A stretch of 64,000 nt of DNA from Oscillospiraceae bacterium (GCA_015065105.1 SVQZ01000008.1:1-64000); one strand, 5' to 3'; shown: positions 35,045-43,817, numbered from the stretch's first letter. The notes: generated from the letters alone by a model not told the origin. Program-made: numbers and translations.

Positions 35045-37339
35045 TTTAATTTCTCCTTCTTTTATTTCATTATTTTCTATACCATATTTGTTTTTAAACG
35101 AGTACAGCCTCAATGCATTCGTTACTACGCATACAGAGCTAAGGCTCATAGCCGCAGCGCCTATCATCGGGCTTAATTTTACAGCAAAGGGGATATACAA
35201 CACACCTGCCGCCAAAGGAATTCCTAAAACGTTATAGAAAAATGCCCAGAAAAGATTAGTCTTTATATTTTTGACTACCTTTTTACCAAGCTCCAAGGCG
35301 GTTACCACATCAAGCAACGAGCTTTTCATCAAAACTATATCCGCTGAATCTATTGCTATATCCGTACCTGCGCCTATCGCTATACCTACGTCTGCCGCCG
35401 TAAGAGCGGGGGCGTCGTTTATACCGTCCCCTACCATAGCCACACGTCTTCCCTTTCTCTGAAGCTCTCTTACCGCCTTTTCTTTATCTCCCGGCATGAG
35501 TTCTGCCATAACCTCATCTATACCTGCAAGCTTCTGAATAAATCGGGCGGTATTGAGATTATCTCCTGTCAGCATGACCGTTTTGATACCTTTTTTCTTA
35601 AGTGCCTGTACCGCACTTATACTTTCGTCGCGTATTGTATCAGCAACGGCTATTATTCCCGCAAGGCTGCCGTCAACGGCAAAATAAAGGAGAGTTTCGG
35701 GCTCCTTTTCGTTTACGGACAGATCGCTTTCATCATATCGTATATCGTTTTCCTTCATAAAGGCAAGGTTGCCCGTAATCACACTATGCCCGCACAGGCC
35801 CGCCCTTATTCCTTTGCCGGAAGAATACTCAAATTCTTCGCATTCCATCGCTTTTATGCCTTTCGCTTCGGCATATTTGCACACTGCCTTCGCCAATGGA
35901 TGATCGCTTTTTGATTCGAGAGAATATGCATATTTCAAAAGCTCGGTCTCGCTGATACTGAAAGCACTTATATCCGTAACCGCAGGCTCACCCTTTGTAA
36001 CGGTGCCGGTCTTGTCAAGAACAACAGTATCAATACCGTGCAGTGTTTCCAGGGCTTGCGCGGACTTTATAAGTATTCCGTACTGCGCAGCCTTACCCGT
36101 ACCTGCCATTATGGCAACAGGTGTTGCGAGTCCGAGAGCACAGGGACATGAGATAACAAGCACTGATATCGCAAGGCTCAAAGCAAAATCAACATCATAT
36201 CCAAGTAAAAGCCATGTAATAAAGGTTATAACCGAAACAGTTATTACCGCCGGAACAAATATACCGCTGACCTTATCTGCAAGACGGGCTATGGGTGCTT
36301 TTGTTTCGCTTGCTCTTTCAACCATTTGTATTATCTGCGAAATAGTAGTTTCCTCTCCTACCTTCGTTGCTTCAAAATTAAAGCTTCCGTTTTTATTTAA
36401 GGTGGCAGATATTACGGTATCCCCCTGACTCTTTTTCACAGGCACGCTCTCGCCCGTAACCGACGACTGATCAACGTAACCGTAACCGGAAACGACCCTT
36501 CCGTCAACCGCAATAGCTTCCCCCGGCTTTACAACGATCACATCCCCTTTTACTATTTCGGAAGAAGGAATCTTGACCTCAGTACCGTCTCTTAAAACCG
36601 TTGCGGTTTTAGGGGTAAGATCGATAAGCTTGTCTATTGCAGAAGTGGTTTTTGCCTTTGAACGAGCCTCAAGATATTTACCTAATGTTACAAGAGTAAG
36701 TATCATGGCGGCAGATTCAAAATACAGATCGTGGCTGTGATTTGATACCGCTTCTAAATTTTGATGCCCCATTGAATATGCCATACGATATATTACTATG
36801 ACACCGTATATAAACGAGGCTCCCGAGCCTATCATTATAAGGCTGTCCATGTTTGGAGAGCCCTTTATAAGAGCTTTTGTTCCGACCGTAAAGAATTTAC
36901 GGTTGATAAAAATAACAACTATCGCTATAAGCATTTGAGTTATTGCTCCGATAAGCGCATTCTGTATGCCTGTAAAAAAGGAGGGCATGGGAAGTCCTAT
37001 CATGTGTCCCATAGCGATATACATCAGGGGTATCATAAATGCTATTGAAAGCAGAAGTCTTTTACGCATACCCTCTTGCTCGGTTCTTGCGCTGTTTTCC
37101 TTCATTTCCTTTTTTACAGTCTTACCGTCTGATTTATCCGCGCCGTATCCTATTTTGCAAACCGCCGAAATTATTTCAGCGTCATTGGTGAGCATGGGAT
37201 CATATTCAACGTTCATCTTACTTGAAATAAGACTTACCTCGACCGTTTTTACCCCATTTATTTTTCTGACAGCTCGTTCTACGTTCGCCTGGCAGGCGGC
37301 ACAGCTCATGCCGCTGACACTAAACCTTTCCTTTACCAT
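34835..37339 (-). CDS. copA: copper-exporting P1B-type ATPase with a fused C-terminal CopZ-like domain
   Basis: 834 residues. N-terminal heavy-metal domain GMSCAAC (10-16); eight membrane helices; TGES (TGESVPVK); the CPC metal site in ISCPCALGLATP; phosphorylation motif DKTGTVTKG; GDGINDAPAL. After the last helices and the tail YSFKNKYGIENN a second heavy-metal domain (766-834, GMMCMHC, Cys777 and Cys780) follows in frame. A C-terminal metal domain is unusual for CopA, and the junction carries a strong ribosome binding site (see next entry). It starts two bases after csoR ends; copper induction is expected. No clear terminator is seen in 34660-34834. Confidence 0.95.
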   Translation of the reverse strand: MVKERFSVSGMSCAACQANVERAVRKINGVKTVEVSLISSKMNVEYDPMLTNDAEIISAVCKIGYGADKSDGKTVKKEMKENSARTEQEGMRKRLLLSIAFMIPLMYIAMGHMIGLPMPSFFTGIQNALIGAITQMLIAIVVIFINRKFFTVGTKALIKGSPNMDSLIMIGSGASFIYGVIVIYRMAYSMGHQNLEAVSNHSHDLYFESAAMILTLVTLGKYLEARSKAKTTSAIDKLIDLTPKTATVLRDGTEVKIPSSEIVKGDVIVVKPGEAIAVDGRVVSGYGYVDQSSVTGESVPVKKSQGDTVISATLNKNGSFNFEATKVGEETTISQIIQMVERASETKAPIARLADKVSGIFVPAVITVSVITFITWLLLGYDVDFALSLAISVLVISCPCALGLATPVAIMAGTGKAAQYGILIKSAQALETLHGIDTVVLDKTGTVTKGEPAVTDISAFSISETELLKYAYSLESKSDHPLAKAVCKYAEAKGIKAMECEEFEYSSGKGIRAGLCGHSVITGNLAFMKENDIRYDESDLSVNEKEPETLLYFAVDGSLAGIIAVADTIRDESISAVQALKKKGIKTVMLTGDNLNTARFIQKLAGIDEVMAELMPGDKEKAVRELQRKGRRVAMVGDGINDAPALTAADVGIAIGAGTDIAIDSADIVLMKSSLLDVVTALELGKKVVKNIKTNLFWAFFYNVLGIPLAAGVLYIPFAVKLSPMIGAAAMSLSSVCVVTNALRLYSFKNKYGIENNEIKEGEIKMEKVLKIEGMMCMHCKAHVEKALAAVEGTESVSVDLEAKTATVIAADPVTNEALVNAVTEAGYEVKSIE

Positions 37340-37341
37340 AA

Positions 37342-37641
37342 TTACCTCAACTTCTTTAAAAGCTCCACGGTTTCGTCAATTATATCCTCGTTGCCGTCTT
37401 TTATCTCATCATAAACACAGCTGTGCATATGCTCCGCAAGAATATTATACCCAAAATTGCGAAGAGCACCCTCAAGAGCTGATATCTGAATGAGTATATC
37501 GGCACAATAACGGTCATCCTCTATCATTCGTTCAATTCCTTCAAGCTGTCCCTTCATTCGTTTTATTCTGTTACACAGCTCCCTTTTCCCTTTTTCGGCT
37601 CGGGGAGTACGTTTATATCTTTGGCAATTATCACACGACAA
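37342..37641 (-). CDS. csoR: copper-sensing transcriptional repressor CsoR
   Basis: 99 residues from TTG at 37641 (GAGGTG six bases upstream; a GTG at 37650 overlaps that site and is less likely). The Cu(I) ligand set Cys46, His71, Cys75 has the CsoR spacing (25 and 4), in RYCADIL and AEHMHSCVY. The N-terminal CDNCQRYK adds two Cys. Releases its operator on copper binding. First gene of csoR-copA. Confidence 0.94.
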   Translation of the reverse strand: MSCDNCQRYKRTPRAEKGKRELCNRIKRMKGQLEGIERMIEDDRYCADILIQISALEGALRNFGYNILAEHMHSCVYDEIKDGNEDIIDETVELLKKLR

Positions 37642-37659
37642 ATTTATCACCTCAATAAA

Positions 37660-37688
37660 ATTATATACCCCCCGGGGGTATTTGTCAA
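37660..37688 (-). promoter_or_regulatory. csoR-copA promoter with CsoR operator in the spacer
   Basis: Minus strand: TTGACA (37683-37688), 17-base spacer, TATAAT (37660-37665). The spacer holds ATACCCCCGGGGGGTAT (37665-37681), the GC-rich palindrome type bound by CsoR, so bound repressor would block polymerase directly. Confidence 0.9.
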
Positions 37689-37754
37689 CAGAAAAATCCT
37701 ATCCGGATCTTGCAGATAAGCTTAGCTTGAGTTAAAGAAAGCATATTCCTTACA

Positions 37755-37786
37755 CGAAGCACAGCAATTTCCTATATATTAAAAAA
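37755..37786 (-). repeat. dispersed element, partial copy
   Basis: The 32 bases 37755-37786 match 37850-37881 exactly (CGAAGCACAGCAATTTCC followed by TATATATTAAAAAA). The flanking bases 37710-37754 are a diverged remnant of the rest of the element. Confidence 0.75.
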
Positions 37787-37881
37787 GCGGGCGCCGGCCC
37801 GCACCGATGAGCGGGCTTGAACTTTACATAAGCTTGTTTCTTCAGTACCCGAAGCACAGCAATTTCCTATATATTAAAAAA
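37781..37881 (-). repeat. dispersed element of about 100 bases, full copy
   Basis: Matches 52680-52788 over its whole length with scattered changes. Read leftward it begins TTTTTTAATATATAGG, has CGGGT and GCCCG segments that can pair at a distance, and ends in a GC hairpin GCGGGC-CGGC-GCCCGC (37787-37802) followed by TTTTTT, a strong terminator. It sits after the terminator of the leftward lipoprotein gene. Confidence 0.82.
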
Positions 37882-37911
37882 CTGTATTACGGCTTTCTGC
37901 CGTAATACAGT
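37881..37911 (-). terminator. terminator of the beta-helix lipoprotein gene
   Basis: 12-bp stem ACTGTATTACGG / CCGTAATACAGT (37881-37892 with 37900-37911), followed leftward by a T tract supplied by the dispersed element. Confidence 0.85.
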
Positions 37912-37915
37912 AAAA

Positions 37916-39694
37916 TTAAAATCCCGGTCCTCGCATACCGCCTCCGCCCGGTCCCATTCCGGAAAAACCGTTGGATGCCACCTTATTATATATCAGCGAA
38001 TCCATGGTTATGCTCGTAACGTTATCTCCGTTTTTAAGGCTATATACCTCACCCTTACAAATATCGGGAGAGCTTAAAATTACACAATTATAGTCCTGCT
38101 TTGCCGTATGAGTCATTAAAACGTTATCCAAAGAATCATAAAGAACTATTTCATCTCCCGTATTACCCGATAACGCTGTCATAATAACCCCCTGGGTTGA
38201 ATTTGAATCAAAGCACATATTCATACCCGCAGTACCCGTTCCTATAAACAAGCCCCCTTTAATACAGCCGCTTGTTTCATAGTCAAGGGTAGAGGTATCC
38301 CCTACGGTAGGTCCGTCTATATAAATATTACCGCCATTGACCTCAAGGGAACCGTTGGAATCAACACCGTCGCCGTTTGCAGTAATATTAAGCGTTCCTC
38401 CGTTTATGGTTATACTGCCGTTACCCAAGGTGTTATACCTGTTTTGCCCTCCGTAACCGCTGTAATCCTTTCCGCCTGCGGCGTTAATACCGTCATCAGA
38501 GGCAATAAGAGCGATCTCTCCTCCATTTATACTAACACTCTCGGCTTCAATACCCTCATAGCATTTTGTTATATTTATATTTCCGCCGGTTATATTAAGC
38601 TCTGTATCAGAATGAAATCCGTCATCACCGCAGGAAATATTATAATTTCCCCCTGCAATAGTCATTGCCGAAGCGCTGTGTACAGAATCATCCTGACAGT
38701 TCAAGTTAAATTCGCCGGAGGAAATATGCATCCAATCACCGGATTTCAAGCCCTTGGCACTGTCCGAAGAGGTCGAAGCCGATGTTTTGGAGTAATTTTT
38801 ATCGGAATAGCCGTAGCCCCAATCGTCATAGCTCTTATTAACTGCATTTGCAGAACCGCCTCCGCTTTCTATTTCAAAGCTGCCGTTTTTGATCTGCAAA
38901 TAATTACTTGCGCTGATACCGTCCCCCGTTGAAGAGATTTTAAATCCGCCGTTTTCTATATAAATAAATCCGTAATTTTCAGCTTCGTTGTTTTCGCTGT
39001 GAATACCGTCTTTACCCGCGGTAAGCTCAAAGTTGCCGCTGTTTACAACAACAGAATCGTTTACGTCAAAGCAATGAAGCCCTGCATTGACCGTATAGTT
39101 ACCCTCGGCAATACCAAGCTCATCCTTGGCACTTATACCGTGGCCTGCGGGGGATTCAACCGTAAGAGAGCCTTTACCGTTTAATACAAGATCTTTTTTT
39201 GAAAATATCGCGGCATCAATGTTATTATCGTCAATTGCAGTAAAGCTGCCGCCGTTGGCAACGCGGTTTTCACTGCCCTCAGCCGAAGTAACAGTTACCT
39301 TATCCGCTTCAAGCACGTATAATGCCGCAGAGGTTTTGCTTGTTATATCGGCACCGTTAAAAACAATACGCACCTTATCCTTTTCTCCCGCATCAACTAT
39401 GATCATTCCGTCATCCAACGTACCTGAAATCATATAGGTTGCGGCTTTGGTTAAGGTTATTTTGCCCTTTGATATCTCAACTGCATTGGATGAGCTCTTT
39501 GCACTTTCACCGTTAAGAAGGATAGAAACAGATGTGTTTTCATCAAATTCGGAATCAAGATCCTCCGAATCCATATATTCATCAATAGAATGGGTTTCTG
39601 CAGCAGGCTTTGTTAACGTATCCTTTTTTGCGCAAGAGGTGATCAACAACGCAGAACAAAGCAATATAAATAATAAACCTTTTATTCTTTTCAT
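37916..39694 (-). CDS. Cthe_2159-like carbohydrate-binding beta-helix lipoprotein
   Basis: 592 residues. Lipobox LITSC (Cys21). From about 55 the protein is a series of short strands with the patterns GDGI(S/N)A, GGNYNISCGDDGFHSD and INGGEIALIASDDGINAAGG, a right-handed parallel beta-helix like Cthe_2159 (DUF4353), which binds acidic plant polysaccharide and calcium. Ends in a Gly-rich tail MGPGGGGMRGPGF. In related genomes such genes travel with VTC-domain and DUF4956 genes; here a DUF4956 remnant precedes it by one base. Function of this copy unproven. Confidence 0.85.
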   Translation of the reverse strand: MKRIKGLLFILLCSALLITSCAKKDTLTKPAAETHSIDEYMDSEDLDSEFDENTSVSILLNGESAKSSSNAVEISKGKITLTKAATYMISGTLDDGMIIVDAGEKDKVRIVFNGADITSKTSAALYVLEADKVTVTSAEGSENRVANGGSFTAIDDNNIDAAIFSKKDLVLNGKGSLTVESPAGHGISAKDELGIAEGNYTVNAGLHCFDVNDSVVVNSGNFELTAGKDGIHSENNEAENYGFIYIENGGFKISSTGDGISASNYLQIKNGSFEIESGGGSANAVNKSYDDWGYGYSDKNYSKTSASTSSDSAKGLKSGDWMHISSGEFNLNCQDDSVHSASAMTIAGGNYNISCGDDGFHSDTELNITGGNINITKCYEGIEAESVSINGGEIALIASDDGINAAGGKDYSGYGGQNRYNTLGNGSITINGGTLNITANGDGVDSNGSLEVNGGNIYIDGPTVGDTSTLDYETSGCIKGGLFIGTGTAGMNMCFDSNSTQGVIMTALSGNTGDEIVLYDSLDNVLMTHTAKQDYNCVILSSPDICKGEVYSLKNGDNVTSITMDSLIYNKVASNGFSGMGPGGGGMRGPGF

Positions 39695-39695
39695 A

Positions 39696-39911
39696 TTAAA
39701 GCTCCTCCATATTCTGAGCCTGCTTTGAAACGGTTATTTCAAGATTTCCGTTTCTTATTCTGAGCTCATCTATAAATTCCTTTTCCATACAGGGATCACA
39801 AAACACCACATCATAAGTAAGCCTGAACATACTTCCCATATTTGTGGTTTTAACGCTTGTAAGCTCATATTCTTTTGTATAATTTTTAAAAATCCCGTCA
39901 AATACCCCCTT
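39696..39911 (-). pseudogene. 5'-truncated DUF4956 membrane protein gene fragment
   Basis: An open minus-strand frame of about 70 codons ends with TAA at 39696-39698, one base before the lipoprotein ATG. It encodes VFDGIFKNYTKEYELTSVKT, then NMGSMFRLTYDVVF, then KEFIDELRIRNGNLEI, the C-terminal cytoplasmic part of DUF4956 proteins as I recall them. No start codon or membrane helices precede it; an in-frame TAA is at 39921-39923. The N-terminal two thirds has been deleted, leaving the coupling to the lipoprotein gene intact. A TATAAT (39920-39925) just upstream might now drive the lipoprotein. Family identity is by memory of the pattern. Confidence 0.6.
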
Positions 39912-39949
39912 CCGAAAACATTATAATTCAGCTATGTGAAGGGTATGTG

Positions 39950-39984
39950 ATAAAACAAAAAACAAGGGGCAAAAATCGCCCCTT
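39950..39984 (-). terminator. terminator of the aconitase-X operon
   Basis: AAGGGGC / GCCCCTT stem (39964-39970 with 39978-39984), followed leftward by a T-rich tract. Confidence 0.8.
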
Positions 39985-39995
39985 ATCCTTTGGAT

Positions 39996-40439
39996 CTATT
40001 CTACTTCAACGATACCGTTTTCAAGCACTGTTATTTTCATCCCGTCCTTAACGTAATCAAGGAATTCATCGCCCAAAGAGTCGATTACGGGCATGGTAAC
40101 GTCATCAAGCCATACGTCGGCAAGTACTGCACCCGCCGCCGCCAATGAGTCTATAGGCTTTGAAAAAAGCATACAGGCAGGCTGACGCTTCATCGAGCAG
40201 GCACAATAGAGTACCATGCCGCCGGTGGTGGAGCCTATGGTCATGGGAAGGCAGAGAGCCTTGCCTACCATCTGCTTTCCGTAGAGATCGGGATTATTCT
40301 GATCTCCGCAGGTTGCCTTTTTGTCGCCAAACTGCAAAGCCTTCTGGAAGGATGCAAGAGTATTTAATCCGCCGTGGGAAACAAGAGCGTCTGCGCTGAC
40401 CGTACCCTTTGCGATAACGCGGCCTTTAAACTGTTTCAT
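39996..40439 (-). CDS. aconitase X swivel-domain subunit (DUF126)
   Basis: 147 residues from ATG at 40439 (GGAGGT upstream; TGATG overlap with the large subunit). Contains FKGRVIAKGTVSADALVSHGGLN, LPMTIGSTTGGMVL and a late ADVWLDDVTMPVIDS, typical of the small AcnX subunit. Family knowledge: AcnX enzymes are Fe-S dehydratases such as cis-3-hydroxy-L-proline dehydratase or archaeal mevalonate-5-phosphate dehydratase. The substrate here is not evident. Confidence 0.85.
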   Translation of the reverse strand: MKQFKGRVIAKGTVSADALVSHGGLNTLASFQKALQFGDKKATCGDQNNPDLYGKQMVGKALCLPMTIGSTTGGMVLYCACSMKRQPACMLFSKPIDSLAAAGAVLADVWLDDVTMPVIDSLGDEFLDYVKDGMKITVLENGIVEVE

Positions 40440-41719
40440 CAATTCTTACCTCCTTCTGTGATCTGAGCAAGTATTTCATCGTCGGTATAATATCTTGCGG
40501 TGGTATATGTTCTTAATTTGTTACTGGACGTAATTACGGGCATCTTTCCGCAAAGAGGATTGTTCATATACATAAGGGGGCAGATATAGGACGTAATAAC
40601 CCCTGCAGCCTCAAGGCGCTTTGCATAGTCGGTTTTATTGAACTCTTCAAGCACTCCGGGAGCTGCAGTAAATACTGTAGGTATGACTACCTTCTTTTTT
40701 CCCGACTTCTTAAGTCCTGCTTCAACCTTATCGGTCCATGATTTAAGCTGTTCAAGACTCATATGAGGACAGCCCATAAAGCAGAGCTTAGGCTTAGCGT
40801 CCTTATTCTTCCAGATAACGGGATAGCTCTTATAAACTCTTTCAAGCTCGGCATCGTCTATAACGTATATCTGTGCATCTTCATTAATAAGCGCTTCGCC
40901 ATCCTCCTTTGCCTCGGGTGTCAGGTTGTCAACGTGATAGAGACCAACGGCACCGTTGGAGGCGGTAGCCGCACCGAAATCCTTCAGATAGGTACAAGCC
41001 TCATCGGTAAGCTCTGTTCCTATCCATTTATCAAGTCCCTTGATATAAGGAACCTCCTCCATAACCTTCATACCGATAGCAGAGCCTAAAAGCTGTGCCT
41101 CGGGCTTCTTTGTGGTTTTAATTTCAACCACCCATGTTGCTCTTCTGCCCTCGTCGGTAAGAAAACCAAACTTGGGAACGTAGCCAAGCACCGAGCCCAT
41201 AAGGTCAATAATACCCGAGTTACGGTTACAACGTGCGCCGAGTACGGAGTTTGCATATACTACAGCGGAGGATTCAGCCCACGAAAGAACCTCGCCCTTT
41301 TCGGGCTTATTGCCTACCTCATCCATATAGCAGGCACAGGTGAAGGCATTTTTATCCATAAGACCCAGCTTTGCAAGCTGACCCTCGTAGAAATCCTGAC
41401 GGCTGTACATGAAATTATTGAATATAAAGTTCTGCAAAATGCTCGAAGGAACGTTTTTATCGATAGGTCTGGGGTCGCAGGAGAACTTCTGTGTGGAAGC
41501 CGCATCAGCCTCAATAAGCTTATTCATAAGCTCATATACCGGACCGAGCGCCTTAAGACCGAAGGAGGTTACAAGATGATTATATTTGCTTGTAACGGGC
41601 ACGAGCTCGGTCGCACCGAATATCTCACCGTAGTTGATGAGAGTTTTCATAACCTTGGCAAGGGTCTCGCCCTTTTCACCGTCTAATATTTTCTTTTGTT
41701 CATCTGTTAATCTGATCAT
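40439..41719 (-). CDS. aconitase X catalytic subunit (DUF521)
   Basis: 426 residues. Contains LVPVTSKYNHLVTSFG, ESSAVVYANSVLGARCNRNSG (conserved Cys and Asn-Ser), FMGCPHMSLEQL and a C-terminal Cys in NPLCGKMP; these Cys residues probably hold the Fe-S cluster. Partner of the swivel subunit, with which it forms the split two-gene form of AcnX. Downstream of a flavin oxidoreductase by 12 bases, so the three work in one pathway. Confidence 0.88.
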   Translation of the reverse strand: MIRLTDEQKKILDGEKGETLAKVMKTLINYGEIFGATELVPVTSKYNHLVTSFGLKALGPVYELMNKLIEADAASTQKFSCDPRPIDKNVPSSILQNFIFNNFMYSRQDFYEGQLAKLGLMDKNAFTCACYMDEVGNKPEKGEVLSWAESSAVVYANSVLGARCNRNSGIIDLMGSVLGYVPKFGFLTDEGRRATWVVEIKTTKKPEAQLLGSAIGMKVMEEVPYIKGLDKWIGTELTDEACTYLKDFGAATASNGAVGLYHVDNLTPEAKEDGEALINEDAQIYVIDDAELERVYKSYPVIWKNKDAKPKLCFMGCPHMSLEQLKSWTDKVEAGLKKSGKKKVVIPTVFTAAPGVLEEFNKTDYAKRLEAAGVITSYICPLMYMNNPLCGKMPVITSSNKLRTYTTARYYTDDEILAQITEGGKN

Positions 41720-41731
41720 ATCAAAATCTCC

Positions 41732-43786
41732 TTAAAGCTTCATTGCAACGTCCCATGCACCCCATATAACGGTTCTGAGATTTCCCACGTTCTTTGCATC
41801 TCCGATAACGTGAACGCCTTTGTTCGCAACGGGTGCAGGGGTATATCCAACGGAAAGAATTACCGAATCGCTATCCACCTTGAAGCTGTTTCCCTGCTTA
41901 TCCTTTAACGTTACACTGTCAGAATTGATTTCGGAAAGCGAGGTTTCAAGATATACGGGAACCTTATTAGTCTTAAAGAAATCACGGAGATAGCTTGTAT
42001 TTGCAAGACATATACCGGGTGTTACGATAAGATCATCCTGCATTTCAACAATAACCGGCTTTTTACCCTTTAAATAAAGGTCGTAGGCAATTTCACAGCC
42101 TGTAAGGCCGCCGCCTATAACAACAACCTTTTCACCAACTTCTTTATTACCAAGCAGATAATCAACGGCCTCAACAGCAGTATCCGCGCCCTTAACGGGG
42201 ATCCTCTTTGCTACCGCTCCGGTTGCAACTATGACCTCATCCGCATCAAGCGCCTTTACGTCCTTTACCTCAGTATTCATTTTAACGGTAATAGGATACT
42301 TTGAAAGCTCGCGGATATACCATGCGATAAGAGCTTTATCCTTTTCCTTGAATTCGGGAGCTGCTGCAGCTACGAATACACCGCCTAATTTATCGCTCTT
42401 TTCGTAAAGAGTAACCTTATGACCGCGCTTTGCGCAAACGATAGCCGCTTCCATTCCGCCTATACCGCCGCCGACAACAGCGATCTTCTTTTGATTTTTA
42501 GCGGGCTTGATATAGTATTTTTCAGACTGCATCGTTTCGGGATTAAGGGCACAGCGTGAAAGTCCCATGGTATCTTTAAGATCCTGAGTATTTGCGTGTC
42601 CCTTGGAGGATGAAAAATTGAAGCAGGCACTGTGACAGCATATACAAGGCTTTATATCCTCAAGTCTGTCTTCTATAACCTTAGTTACCCATTCTGCATC
42701 CGTAAGGAACTGACGGGCAATACCGACAGCATCTATCCTTCCCTCTTCAACTGCCCTTGCGCCAACCTCAATATCCATTCTGCCTGCACAAACAACAGGA
42801 ATATCCACGAATTTCTTGATATGCGCTACATCCTCAAGGTTACAGTTTTCGGGCATATACATCGGAGGATGAGCCCAATACCAGGAATCGTAGGTTCCGT
42901 TATCGGCATTAAGCATATCGTAACCTGCATCCTGCAGATATTTTGCCGCTTTTTCCGATTCTTCCATGGCTCTGCCGATCTCGGTATATTTTTCCCCGGG
43001 CATAGCGCCGTAGCAGAAATCCTTGAGCTTTGATTCTACCGAGTAACGCAGAGAAACGGGATAATCCTTACCGCATTCCTTTTTGATCTCCTTAACTATC
43101 TCTGCCGCAAAACGGTAACGGTTTTCAAAGCTTCCGCCGTATTCATCGGTACGCTTGTTAAAGTATTCTATTGCAAACTGGTCAAGAAGATATCCTTCGT
43201 GGACAGCATGAATTTCAACACCGTCAACACCCGCTTCCTTGCAAAGCTTTGCGGTTTTTACAAAGGCTTCTATAATTTCATGAATCTGTTCTATTGTCAT
43301 TTCGGGACACTCAATATCGTGTGCCCAACGTGATTTCTGAGCCGAAGGAGATGCCAATTCGTGATTAGTGTCAATTACAGGCTTTATTAACGCACGTGTA
43401 AATCTGTTTTTATGTAAGGGGGCAACAAGCTCTGTGATCGCCCAGGAGCGTCCCATACCCGCTGTAAGCTGAACAAAGAGCTTTGCTCCGGTTTTGTGGA
43501 TCTCATCCATATATTCTTTGAGTTCCTCAAACATTTTCGGATTCTGCCAAAGCCATTTCCCCCAGAAGGTATCACGCAAGGGTGCAATGCCGGGGATAAT
43601 AAGTCCAACGTTGTTTTTTGCTCTTTGGAGGAAATGATTTGCTGCTTCCTTGTCAAAATGACAGCCGGTAAGCTCAAACCATCCAAAGAGTGAAGTGCCT
43701 CCTGTAGGGCACAAAACTATACGGTTCTTGATCTCTACGTTACCTATCTTCCAAGGTGTAAAGAGAGCGTCGTATTTCTGATCCAT
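41732..43786 (-). CDS. old-yellow-enzyme family NADH:flavin oxidoreductase (FadH/BaiCD-like)
   Basis: 684 residues. N-terminal TIM barrel with FMN (TPWKIGNVEIKNRIVLCPTG, HAVHEGYLLDQF, VCAGRM), a 4Fe-4S region (CICCHSACFNF and later Cys), then two dinucleotide domains (VVGGGIGGMEAAIVCAKRGHKVTLYE and VVIGGGLTGCEIAYDLYLKG). Family members reduce C=C bonds of enoyl compounds (dienoyl-CoA, bile-acid enones, enoates). First gene of the operon with AcnX; a dehydrated product of AcnX could be its substrate. Confidence 0.9.
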   Translation of the reverse strand: MDQKYDALFTPWKIGNVEIKNRIVLCPTGGTSLFGWFELTGCHFDKEAANHFLQRAKNNVGLIIPGIAPLRDTFWGKWLWQNPKMFEELKEYMDEIHKTGAKLFVQLTAGMGRSWAITELVAPLHKNRFTRALIKPVIDTNHELASPSAQKSRWAHDIECPEMTIEQIHEIIEAFVKTAKLCKEAGVDGVEIHAVHEGYLLDQFAIEYFNKRTDEYGGSFENRYRFAAEIVKEIKKECGKDYPVSLRYSVESKLKDFCYGAMPGEKYTEIGRAMEESEKAAKYLQDAGYDMLNADNGTYDSWYWAHPPMYMPENCNLEDVAHIKKFVDIPVVCAGRMDIEVGARAVEEGRIDAVGIARQFLTDAEWVTKVIEDRLEDIKPCICCHSACFNFSSSKGHANTQDLKDTMGLSRCALNPETMQSEKYYIKPAKNQKKIAVVGGGIGGMEAAIVCAKRGHKVTLYEKSDKLGGVFVAAAAPEFKEKDKALIAWYIRELSKYPITVKMNTEVKDVKALDADEVIVATGAVAKRIPVKGADTAVEAVDYLLGNKEVGEKVVVIGGGLTGCEIAYDLYLKGKKPVIVEMQDDLIVTPGICLANTSYLRDFFKTNKVPVYLETSLSEINSDSVTLKDKQGNSFKVDSDSVILSVGYTPAPVANKGVHVIGDAKNVGNLRTVIWGAWDVAMKL

Positions 43787-43817
43787 AAAAATACTCCTTT
43801 TCGGGTTATATATAATG

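Noticed and set aside
34835..37339. Treating the CopA C-terminal metal domain as a sequencing fusion of two genes
   Set aside because: The frame reads cleanly through the junction and no single-base change is evident by eye; kept as a real fusion, with the doubt noted.
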